Shown here in pieces: positions 1-6,243 of a stretch of DNA of 11,669 nucleotides; the stretch's first letter is position 1, and every line of letters starts with the position of its first letter. The stretch spans positions 1 through 11,669 of the forward strand of contig CAJOOE010000201.1 in the NCBI GenBank assembly GCA_905236145.1. The letters are read 5' to 3'. Source of the DNA: an uncultured Selenomonadaceae bacterium. GTDB taxonomy: Bacteria > Bacillota > Negativicutes > Selenomonadales > Selenomonadaceae. The notes beneath the pieces are model-generated. The model was not told where the DNA came from. It ran no database searches and was given only the letters and a program-made list of their open reading frames with translations. The position numbers were made by a program, and so were the translations under genes.

Positions 1-879
1 AATTTGTCTGTTCACAAAGAAATTTGTCAATTCAAATTTCTTTGCGGGATTATCCTTGAAATATTGAGTTTCGTCCGCAAAATTGTCCAAAAGTTTCAAG
101 CCGTTAATAGTCGCCTTGATCCACTTTCCGAAAAAGTTTTCCATCGTCAAATTTTTGGAGTGCGACAAAGAGTCTGCTCTCAAACGATAAATATTTGCAG
201 GCTCCGGAATCCTTACATAAACTTTTGCCAAACACGAAAATTGAACACTCAACATACGATCACAAAAATGATGATTGCTCTCGGAAAAATTCAAATCATT
301 CCTGACAAAAAAATCTCTTTTGAAAAATTTATTCCAAGCAACGCCGCCGCCGTAATAACCTTCATAATATCTTTTCAATCTTTCGCCCGGATCTGCCGGC
401 TCGACTGTTGCTTTGTCCGGAGAAAATTTGGAAGTTTTTAAAACCGGTTTGTTGTCGGGAGGTGATATTTCGTAAATGTTTACCGCCTGAACGACATCGG
501 CTTGAAATTTTTCCGCCGCATTGTAAAAAGTTTCAAGTGCGTCCGGCGTGAACATATCGTCTGTATCAAGATAAGCAATATACTTTCCGCGAGAAAATTT
601 TATCGCGGTATTCAAAGGCTTGGGAATACCTCCGGAATTTTTTTTCAGGTGCAAGAGTTTCAATCGTCCGTTAAATTTCGGAATGTAACTTTCGACAACT
701 TTAGCCGAATTGTCCGTGCTGCAATCGTCAACGATTATAAATTCAAAATTTTGAAATGTTTGATTTAAAACACTTTCCAAACATTCGCCGACATATTTTT
801 CCACATTGTACATCGGTGCGACAACAGATACCGCCGGTAAAACATCGGCAGGGGGGGTATTTTGTTTTTTAATCTTCAT
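1..879 (-). CDS. Family 2 glycosyltransferase (GT-A fold), 3' end truncated by window edge
   Basis: Reading frame open from an ATG at 879 to base 1 with no stop: 293 codons seen, C-terminus outside the window. The N-terminal half is a GT2 domain that should transfer a sugar from a nucleotide-sugar donor, typically to a cell-surface glycan or lipid carrier. Visible: beta-strand/loop VSVVAPMYNVEKYVGECL (residues 17-34), the nucleotide-binding IIVDDCSTDNS (48-58), the NSGG loop (81-84) and the metal-binding LDTDD (104-108; DxD = D105/D107). A less conserved region follows at 130-293. No membrane segment is visible. SD AAAGGAG (plus-strand 888-894) lies 8 bases before the start. It is third in a minus-strand operon, 29 bp after the oxidoreductase. 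Codons 8-10 hold a run of seven C (plus-strand G at 851-857), a possible slippage site. Family assignment is firm; donor, acceptor and pathway are unknown. Confidence 0.93.
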   Translation of the reverse strand, partial: MKIKKQNTPPADVLPAVSVVAPMYNVEKYVGECLESVLNQTFQNFEFIIVDDCSTDNSAKVVESYIPKFNGRLKLLHLKKNSGGIPKPLNTAIKFSRGKYIAYLDTDDMFTPDALETFYNAAEKFQADVVQAVNIYEISPPDNKPVLKTSKFSPDKATVEPADPGERLKRYYEGYYGGGVAWNKFFKRDFFVRNDLNFSESNHHFCDRMLSVQFSCLAKVYVRIPEPANIYRLRADSLSHSKNLTMENFFGKWIKATINGLKLLDNFADETQYFKDNPAKKFELTNFFVNRQI

Positions 880-908
880 TGACGCGACTCCTTTCAAAGA
901 AATCTTTT

Positions 909-1892
909 TTAAAACTTTTCGCCGGGATAACGCAATTTCCAATTTTTCCGGAGCGTCGTCATAATGTCCATTACATCTTTCGACTTGTCCAACTTCATAA
1001 CTTCGACTTCTCCGCTTTCAATCGCCTTTTCCATGTCCGTCACTTCGTAAAAAAGAGCGTCCTCCCGTTTTCCGGCTGAAAATTCGCGTGTTTCTCCGGT
1101 TTCCGCATCGACAAAAATTGCCTTGTCCGCTCGCGGATATTCCGGAATTTCGATATAGCCTTTTTCGCAACTTATCATCGCCCGTTTCGGCTGTTTTGAA
1201 TGCATTGAAAGGGCGGCGGTTGCCATTTGCCCGGAAGAATTTTTCAAAAGAATTGTCGCAAATTCGTCGGAGCCGGTCGGGGAAGGTATCCATTGGCTCA
1301 AAATTTCCGTCGGATTTTCCCGCATAAAACTTCTGACGACCGACAAGGCATAAACTCCTATATCCAAAAGAGCACCGCCGGCAAGGTGCATATTGAAAAA
1401 TCTGTTCTGCATATCGTAATCTTTGAAACTTCCGAAATTCATGGTAATCATTTGCACTTTGCCGAAATCGCCGTCCTCAAGTTTTTTCCAAAGTTCTTTG
1501 TAAATCGGCATGTGCCAGACTGTCATCGCCTCCGCAAGCACAAGATTTTTTTCGGCGGCAAGCGAGATCATTTCGTCAAGTTCCCGGCTGTTCAGCGTGA
1601 TTGATTTTTCGGCAAGGACGTGTTTCCCGTTCTCCAACGCCTTTTTTATAAATTTGTAATGAGTGTTGTGCGGGGAAGTTATGTAAACAATATCGACGTT
1701 TTCATCGGCGAAAATTCCGTCAATTTCTTCATAAACTTTTGTTATGCCGTATTTTTCGGCAAAGGCGACGGCTTTTTCATGAGTCCTGTTTCCGACGGAA
1801 TACAAATTTTTCCCGGATTTTTGCAAAGCTGCGGCAAGTTCGTTCGCAATTACGCCGACACCCAAGACCGCCCAATTAAATGACTTGCCCAT
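909..1892 (-). CDS. Gfo/Idh/MocA-family NAD(P)-dependent oxidoreductase
   Basis: 327 residues, normal for the family. An N-terminal Rossmann fold shows GVGVIA (11-16), the dinucleotide glycine motif, and SPHNTHYKFIKKAL (73-86), typical of the family. The catalytic-lysine motif reads AEKS (94-97): the lysine is kept but the usual proline of EKP is serine. The C-terminal domain carries GGALLDIGVYAL (172-183), with D177 and tyrosine where sugar dehydrogenases often have histidine; this GVYAL form resembles the dihydrodiol dehydrogenase/xylose dehydrogenase branch. The protein should be soluble and oxidise or reduce a sugar, inositol-like or cyclic diol substrate; the substrate cannot be read from sequence. 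A very strong SD, AAAGGAGGT (plus-strand 1899-1907), sits 6 bases before the ATG. It lies 27 bp after ubiD and 29 bp before the glycosyltransferase, so it is probably co-transcribed with both. Confidence 0.93.
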   Translation of the reverse strand: MGKSFNWAVLGVGVIANELAAALQKSGKNLYSVGNRTHEKAVAFAEKYGITKVYEEIDGIFADENVDIVYITSPHNTHYKFIKKALENGKHVLAEKSITLNSRELDEMISLAAEKNLVLAEAMTVWHMPIYKELWKKLEDGDFGKVQMITMNFGSFKDYDMQNRFFNMHLAGGALLDIGVYALSVVRSFMRENPTEILSQWIPSPTGSDEFATILLKNSSGQMATAALSMHSKQPKRAMISCEKGYIEIPEYPRADKAIFVDAETGETREFSAGKREDALFYEVTDMEKAIESGEVEVMKLDKSKDVMDIMTTLRKNWKLRYPGEKF

Positions 1893-1919
1893 ATCTCAAC
1901 CTCCTTTAAAAAAATCTTT

Positions 1920-3377
1920 TCAATCCAAGCCGAATGACTTCCACATTAAATTTACACGCATTTTGACTTCCGGCGACATTTCGATTTCTTCCGGCCATTC
2001 GCGGCTGTGACCTTCTTCCGGCCAAGTTTTTGTCGCGTCTATTCCGAGTTTCGCTCCCCATTTTGCCATGGGCGAGGAGTGATCCAAAACGTCCAAAGGC
2101 CCGTGAACAATTTCCAAATCGTGATCCGCGTCGATATTGTTGAAAACTCTCCATGCCACTTCGCTCAAATCCTGCACGTTTATATGGGAATCGACCACGA
2201 TTATCATTTTTACGTTCATCATCTGCCCCATTCCCCAAAAGGCATGCATGACTTTCCGGGCGTGCATGGGAAAAGATTTTTTTATGGAAACTATTATGCA
2301 GTCGTGGAAAACACCTTCAAGCGGCATATTTATATCGACGATTTCCGGGAGCATTTGCTTTAAGAGCGGCAAAAAAATTCTCTCCGTCGCCTTCGCCAAA
2401 TAACAATCTTCCATCGGCGGTTTTCCCACGACCGTCGCCGCATAAATCGGATTTTTCCGATGAGTGATGCAGGTGACATGAAAGACCGGATAATCGTCAG
2501 CCAAGGAGTAATAGCCGGTGTGATCTCCGAAAGGCCCTTCCCGCCGAAGTTCACCGGTCGAAACATAACCTTCCAAAACAATTTCGGAATTTGCCGGGAC
2601 TTCCAAATCGACGGTCAAACATTTTGTCATTTCAACGGACTTGTGACGCAGAAATCCGGCAAAAACCATCTCATCAATATCGCGGGGCAGTGGAGCGGTT
2701 GCGGCGTAAGTCAAAACCGGATCCGTCCCTATCGCGACCGCCGCCTCAATTTTTTCGGCACCGTCCGTCTTTGCGTCCCGGAAATTTTCCGCACCGTTTT
2801 TATGAATATGCCAATGCATGCCCAAAGTTTTCGAGTCGTATTTTTGAAGTCTGTACATTCCGATATTTCTTTTGCCGGTTCGCGGATTTTTCGTCACGAC
2901 CAGCGGCAAAGTTATGAACGGACCTCCGTCAAGCGGCCAACATTTTAAAATCGGAATTTTGTCCAAATTCGGATTTTCTTCTATGACTTCCCGGCACGGC
3001 GGATTTTTTATGTATTTCGGAAAGTTTATCGCCTTTCTTGCCATGGGAATCAGATTTACCAAATTTATTTTGTTTTGCAGGGATATGTACGGAATTTTTA
3101 AAATTTCGCTTATCTCGTCCGCCACGTCGTCAAGTTTTTCCACGCCGAGTGCAAGGGACATTCTTTCATAACTGCCGAACATATTCATCAAGACCGGCAT
3201 ATCGTAACCCTTGACATTTTCAAAGAGCAGAGCGACATTTCTTTCGTCTTTGAATTTTGAAACGCGGTCGGTAATTTCCGTTATTTCAAGTTCCGCACTG
3301 ACCGGAGTTTTTATTCTTTTCAAAAGTCCCCGCCGTTCCAATTCCTCAATAAATTCGCGTAAATCTTTATATGCCAA
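1920..3377 (-). CDS. UbiD-family (prenylated-FMN) decarboxylase
   Basis: 485 residues from a TTG start at 3377, full length for UbiD enzymes, which reversibly decarboxylate aromatic or unsaturated acids using prenylated FMN and a divalent metal. Family hallmarks: MAYKDLREFIEELERRG at the N-terminus, NIGMYRLQ (171-178; metal/cofactor Asn and catalytic Arg region), VDLEVPANSEIVLEGY (256-271) and GELRREGPFGDHTGYY (275-290; catalytic glutamate loop), ending EMSPEVKMRVNLMW. Start choice: an in-frame TTG at 3392 lies just before GAGGTGG (plus-strand 3384-3390), whereas the TTG at 3377 lies 6 bases after it and gives the usual UbiD N-terminus. No ubiX (the flavin prenyltransferase that supplies the cofactor) is in the window. 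It could act in quinone synthesis (4-hydroxy-3-polyprenylbenzoate or a menaquinone/futalosine step) or on another aromatic acid; the neighbours do not decide this. First gene of the minus-strand operon. Confidence 0.93.
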   Translation of the reverse strand: MAYKDLREFIEELERRGLLKRIKTPVSAELEITEITDRVSKFKDERNVALLFENVKGYDMPVLMNMFGSYERMSLALGVEKLDDVADEISEILKIPYISLQNKINLVNLIPMARKAINFPKYIKNPPCREVIEENPNLDKIPILKCWPLDGGPFITLPLVVTKNPRTGKRNIGMYRLQKYDSKTLGMHWHIHKNGAENFRDAKTDGAEKIEAAVAIGTDPVLTYAATAPLPRDIDEMVFAGFLRHKSVEMTKCLTVDLEVPANSEIVLEGYVSTGELRREGPFGDHTGYYSLADDYPVFHVTCITHRKNPIYAATVVGKPPMEDCYLAKATERIFLPLLKQMLPEIVDINMPLEGVFHDCIIVSIKKSFPMHARKVMHAFWGMGQMMNVKMIIVVDSHINVQDLSEVAWRVFNNIDADHDLEIVHGPLDVLDHSSPMAKWGAKLGIDATKTWPEEGHSREWPEEIEMSPEVKMRVNLMWKSFGLD

Positions 3378-3383
3378 CGCTTG

Positions 3384-3390
3384 CCACCTC
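3384..3390 (-). promoter_or_regulatory. Ribosome binding site deciding the ubiD start
   Basis: The minus strand reads GAGGTGG here, 6 bases before the TTG at 3377. The upstream in-frame TTG (3392) starts before this site and has no SD of its own, so 3377 is preferred. Confidence 0.75.
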
Positions 3391-3414
3391 AATCAATAAT
3401 TTTTTTTCGGAAAG

Positions 3415-3443
3415 ATTTTAACAATTTTTTATCGGCGTTGCAA
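3415..3443 (-). promoter_or_regulatory. Sigma-A-type promoter of the ubiD operon
   Basis: On the minus strand, TTGCAA (-35, plus-strand 3438-3443) is followed after exactly 17 bases by TAAAAT (-10, plus-strand 3415-3420). Transcription would begin near 3408 and give a leader of about 30 bases before the TTG start at 3377. No hairpin or riboswitch fits in so short a leader. Confidence 0.65.
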
Positions 3444-3535
3444 GGATTGAAAATATTCTCTTTTACTCAATCTCCGAATTATTTTTATCGGAATGAAAAA
3501 TTTTTTTATTTTCGGCGAATATACCGGATTTTTTT

Positions 3536-3564
3536 TTGCATTTTTCTTAAATGCTTGATAAAAT
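3536..3564 (+). promoter_or_regulatory. Sigma-A-type extended -10 promoter of the two-component operon
   Basis: TTGCAT (3536-3541) and TAAAAT (3559-3564) are 17 bases apart, and the -10 is preceded by TGA (3556-3558), an extended -10 signature. Transcription should start near 3571, giving a leader of about 29 bases with SD AAGGGAG (3583-3589) before the ATG at 3600. Confidence 0.7.
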
Positions 3565-3599
3565 ATGAAAAATGAAATTTTCAAGGGAGTGTTAAAACC

Positions 3600-4274
3600 A
3601 TGATGAGAGTTTTACTTGCCGAAGACGACAAAAGACTCGGCAAACTGATTGAGTATATGCTCAACCAAAACAGAATTAACGTCGAATGGATACAGAACGG
3701 AGCAGATATTTACGAATACGCGATGTATTCCGAATACGATATTTTGATTTTGGATTGGATGATGCCGAACGTTACCGGGATTGAGGCTTGCCGGAAACTT
3801 CGCGAAAACGGCTACGAAAAAGCAATTTTGATGTTGACGGCGAAAGATACGATTGAAGATCGCGTGACCGGACTTGATGCCGGAGCGGACGATTATCTTG
3901 TCAAGCCGTTTGAATTTGAAGAACTTCTCGCCAGACTTCGTGCTTTGGGCCGCCGCAGTACCCAAAAAATTCAGCAGGAAATCTTGGAGATCGGCGAATT
4001 TACTTTGAACCGCACGACAAAAATTCTTCGCAAGAAAAATCAAATTATCCAGCTTTCTCCCCGCGAATTTCAGATTTTTGACTTGCTTGCACAAAATTTG
4101 GGCGTTGTAGTTCCCCGTGATATAATTTTGGACAGAATTTGGGGACTGGAACGCGACATAACTTCAAACAACATAGATTCTTACATGAAAATTCTCCGCA
4201 AGAAATTGCAGGAAGTTGACGGCAGTATTGCAATTCGCACGGTTCGCGGAATAGGTTACAGATTGGAGACCTGA
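3600..4274 (+). CDS. OmpR/PhoB-family response regulator
   Basis: 224 residues, the standard length. The receiver domain (about 1-118) has the acidic pair E8/D9/D10, phospho-acceptor D52 in LILDWMMP, switch T80 and conserved K102 in DDYLVKPF. A winged-helix DNA-binding domain (about 127-224) shows the family pattern LSPREFQIFDLLAQN and NNIDSYMKILRKKL, then IRTVRGIGYRLE at the end. It should bind DNA as a dimer when phosphorylated by the kinase encoded 19 bp downstream. SD GGGAG ends 10 bases before the ATG at 3600; a second ATG directly follows at 3603 and gives a protein one residue shorter. Its own promoter lies at 3536-3564. The pair resembles CiaRH-type systems in kinase layout, but the signal and target genes are unknown; the divergent ubiD operon is an obvious candidate target. 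Confidence 0.97.
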   Translation: MMRVLLAEDDKRLGKLIEYMLNQNRINVEWIQNGADIYEYAMYSEYDILILDWMMPNVTGIEACRKLRENGYEKAILMLTAKDTIEDRVTGLDAGADDYLVKPFEFEELLARLRALGRRSTQKIQQEILEIGEFTLNRTTKILRKKNQIIQLSPREFQIFDLLAQNLGVVVPRDIILDRIWGLERDITSNNIDSYMKILRKKLQEVDGSIAIRTVRGIGYRLET

Positions 4275-4293
4275 GCCGGAGGAAAATTTTTAA

Positions 4294-5598
4294 ATGGAAA
4301 TGTTCGGACGCAGTCGGCGAGGTTTGACGCTTGCCTATTCGCTCATAATGTGCATATTTTTGGTGACGCTTATTTTTGTCGTCCATATAACAATGGAATG
4401 GGCGATGTTTTCGGAACAGGCACGGGAATTGTCCGATGCCGCAGACAACGTCGCCGAAACTCAAGCAAATTATATTCGGCACCCGAGTATCACGGTTGAC
4501 GAAAGCAGATTTTACAGAAATACAAACGACAGACTTTTTTTCTATATCTTCAATGACAACCGTCAGCTTGTCGGTTTTGTTCGTGCGTCCTACAAAATCG
4601 AGCCTTTTATAATGGATTTGATTACCGGCGGGAAATTGGAAGTTGAAGAGGTCGAAGTATTCGGTCAGCCGAACGAATACGGACGGACGACAAATATAAT
4701 GATGACCGCAAAAAAAATCGACACGGACGGAATTATTCAAACTCTTTACGTCGGAAAGGACGTCACCGCTCTCTATTCCGGTCTGCAAAAATCTACTTAC
4801 GCTCTGATTTTTTTGGGCGTGTTGGCTTTGATGATTGCGACGATAATAGGTCATTTTATGGCGGGGCGGGCTATAGTTCCGCTGAAAGAGGCTTACGACA
4901 AACAGAAACAATTTGCGGCGGACGCATCTCACGAACTTCGGACACCTTTGGCTGTGGTCATGGCATCGGCGGATTTGCTTATGGCGGACCCTTCAATCAA
5001 AGAACCTTTTCTGCGTGAAGTAATAAGCGACGTAAAAAGCGAAGTCAAAAAAATGTCGAAACTTGTCAGCGATCTGCTCTTGGTTGCCCGGAGCGACAAC
5101 AACGCCTTGAAATTGACTTTGAAGAAAATTGATTTGGGCGAACTCCTGAAACAAAATGTGAGAATGATGACACCGCTTGCCGAGAAAAAAAACATAGAAC
5201 TTACCGGCAACGGATTTAAAAAAGTTTTGATGACCGGTGACGAGCAGAAGATTAAACAGCTGATTTTGATTTTGGTGGACAACGCGATAAAGTACACTCC
5301 GGAAGGCGGCAAGGTTGTCGTTCGGCTGGAATCCGCCGACGACGACAAAGCAATTTTTTCCGTGCAGGACAGCGGAATCGGAATCGACGAAAAGGATAAG
5401 GAAAAGATTTTTGAAAGGTTTTATCGCGTGGATAAGGCAAGGTCGCGTGCGTCCGGCGGCAACGGGCTGGGACTTTCCATAGCTATGGAAATTTTGAGAT
5501 TGCATGAAGGGAAAATTTCGGTAGACTCGGAGCCGGGAGTCGGCACAAAATTTACCGTCCGATTGAAAACAAATTTGAAAAAATCTTCCGGCAACTGA
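4294..5598 (+). CDS. Membrane sensor histidine kinase, partner of the upstream response regulator
   Basis: 434 residues. Order: TM1 (about 12-32), an extracytoplasmic sensor of about 130 residues (36-165), TM2 (about 168-190), then almost directly the dimerisation/phospho-acceptor helix FAADASHELRTPLAVV (207-222) with H213. The catalytic domain has the N box LILVDNAIKYTPEGG (N330), G1 DSGIGI (359-364), F box FERFYR (373-378) and G2 GGNGLGLSI (388-396), so all motifs needed for autophosphorylation are intact. Only about 20 residues separate TM2 from the H box, too few for a full HAMP linker; the same arrangement occurs in CiaH-like kinases. SD GGAGGA (4278-4283) is about 10 bases before the ATG at 4294; another ATG at 4300 is possible. 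It follows the regulator by 19 bp and is clearly co-transcribed. Its 3' end is 6 bp from the convergent nth end. The signal is unknown. Confidence 0.96.
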   Translation: MEMFGRSRRGLTLAYSLIMCIFLVTLIFVVHITMEWAMFSEQARELSDAADNVAETQANYIRHPSITVDESRFYRNTNDRLFFYIFNDNRQLVGFVRASYKIEPFIMDLITGGKLEVEEVEVFGQPNEYGRTTNIMMTAKKIDTDGIIQTLYVGKDVTALYSGLQKSTYALIFLGVLALMIATIIGHFMAGRAIVPLKEAYDKQKQFAADASHELRTPLAVVMASADLLMADPSIKEPFLREVISDVKSEVKKMSKLVSDLLLVARSDNNALKLTLKKIDLGELLKQNVRMMTPLAEKKNIELTGNGFKKVLMTGDEQKIKQLILILVDNAIKYTPEGGKVVVRLESADDDKAIFSVQDSGIGIDEKDKEKIFERFYRVDKARSRASGGNGLGLSIAMEILRLHEGKISVDSEPGVGTKFTVRLKTNLKKSSGN

Positions 5599-5604
5599 AT
5601 TTTT

Positions 5605-6243
5605 TCAACCGGCTTTATTTTCCGGAGCCGGACAGATTTTGTTGAGCGGACAATTTTTGCAATCCGGTTTTCTCGCCCGGCAAATTTCCCGCCCGTGCCA
5701 AATGAGCCAATGATGAGCCGCCGACCATTTTTCGCGGGGAATGATTTTTTGCAAGCCGGTTTCCACTTCAAGCGGAGTTTTTCCCGGTGCAAGTTTCATT
5801 CTGTTTGACAGGCGAAAGACGTGAGTATCGACCGCGATCGCCGGAATTTTGAAAGCGACGCTCGCAACGACGTTTGCGGTTTTTCTTCCCACGCCCGGCA
5901 ATTTTATGAGCTCGTCGAAATTTTCGGGAACTTCGCCGCCGTGATTTTCAATCAGCATTTTGCTTGCTCCGATGATATGTTTTGCCTTTGAGCGGAAAAA
6001 TCCGCAGGGCTTTATGATTTCTTCAAGCCGGGATTGACCCAAAGACAAAATTTTTTCCGGAGTGTCGGCAAGGGCAAAAAGTCCCGGCGTGACAGAATTT
6101 ACACGCTTATCCGTGCATTGAGCGGACAAAATTACCGCGACAAGGAGTTCAAACGGCGAATTGAATTTCAACTGCGGCACCGCTCCGGAGTAGGTTTCTT
6201 CCAAAATTCTCAATTCTTCAAGCCGGAAATCTTCATTTTGCAT
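5605..6243 (-). CDS. nth: Endonuclease III (bifunctional DNA glycosylase/AP lyase)
   Basis: 212 residues from the ATG at 6243, against 211 in E. coli Nth. It removes oxidised pyrimidines from DNA and cleaves the abasic site in base excision repair. The helix-hairpin-helix LPGVGRKTA (115-123) contains catalytic K121. The loop VDTHVFRLSNR has catalytic D139. A C-terminal 4Fe-4S cluster has cysteines 188, 195, 198 and 204 in the C-x6-C-x2-C-x5-C spacing. All of these sit one residue from their E. coli positions. Start choice: an ATG at 6252 abuts the SD GGGAGG (plus-strand 6253-6258) with no spacing, while the ATG at 6243 is 9 bases away. The start overlaps the end of the MutS-like gene by 11 bases, implying translational coupling. 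Confidence 0.96.
   Translation of the reverse strand: MQNEDFRLEELRILEETYSGAVPQLKFNSPFELLVAVILSAQCTDKRVNSVTPGLFALADTPEKILSLGQSRLEEIIKPCGFFRSKAKHIIGASKMLIENHGGEVPENFDELIKLPGVGRKTANVVASVAFKIPAIAVDTHVFRLSNRMKLAPGKTPLEVETGLQKIIPREKWSAAHHWLIWHGREICRARKPDCKNCPLNKICPAPENKAG

Larger units (their letters stand above)
3378..3599. other. Divergent intergenic control region between the ubiD operon and the two-component genes
   Basis: 222 bp, very A/T-rich, with no gene. It contains a promoter for each side (separate entries) whose -35 boxes face away from each other across about 92 bp. The ten-mer TTTTTATCGG occurs twice in the same orientation, at 3426-3435 and 3482-3491. Such repeats could be operator half-sites for the neighbouring response regulator, but the 56-bp spacing is not the close tandem spacing usual for OmpR-type sites, so this is only a suggestion. 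Confidence 0.5.

Noticed and set aside
3392..3392. TTG at 3392 as the ubiD start
   Set aside because: It lies upstream of the SD GAGGTGG; the TTG at 3377 has proper spacing and gives the family's normal N-terminus.
4045..4932. Long minus-strand open frame (295 codons) opposite the regulator and kinase genes
   Set aside because: It lies antisense to two intact genes with full domain motifs, and its translation is rich in Arg, Cys and His with no recognisable domain; it is a shadow frame.
5609..5631. Inverted repeat CCGGCT...AGCCGG near the convergent ends of the kinase gene and nth, as a terminator
   Set aside because: The stem is 6 bp with an 11-base loop, lies inside the nth coding region, and is not followed by a proper T run on either strand.
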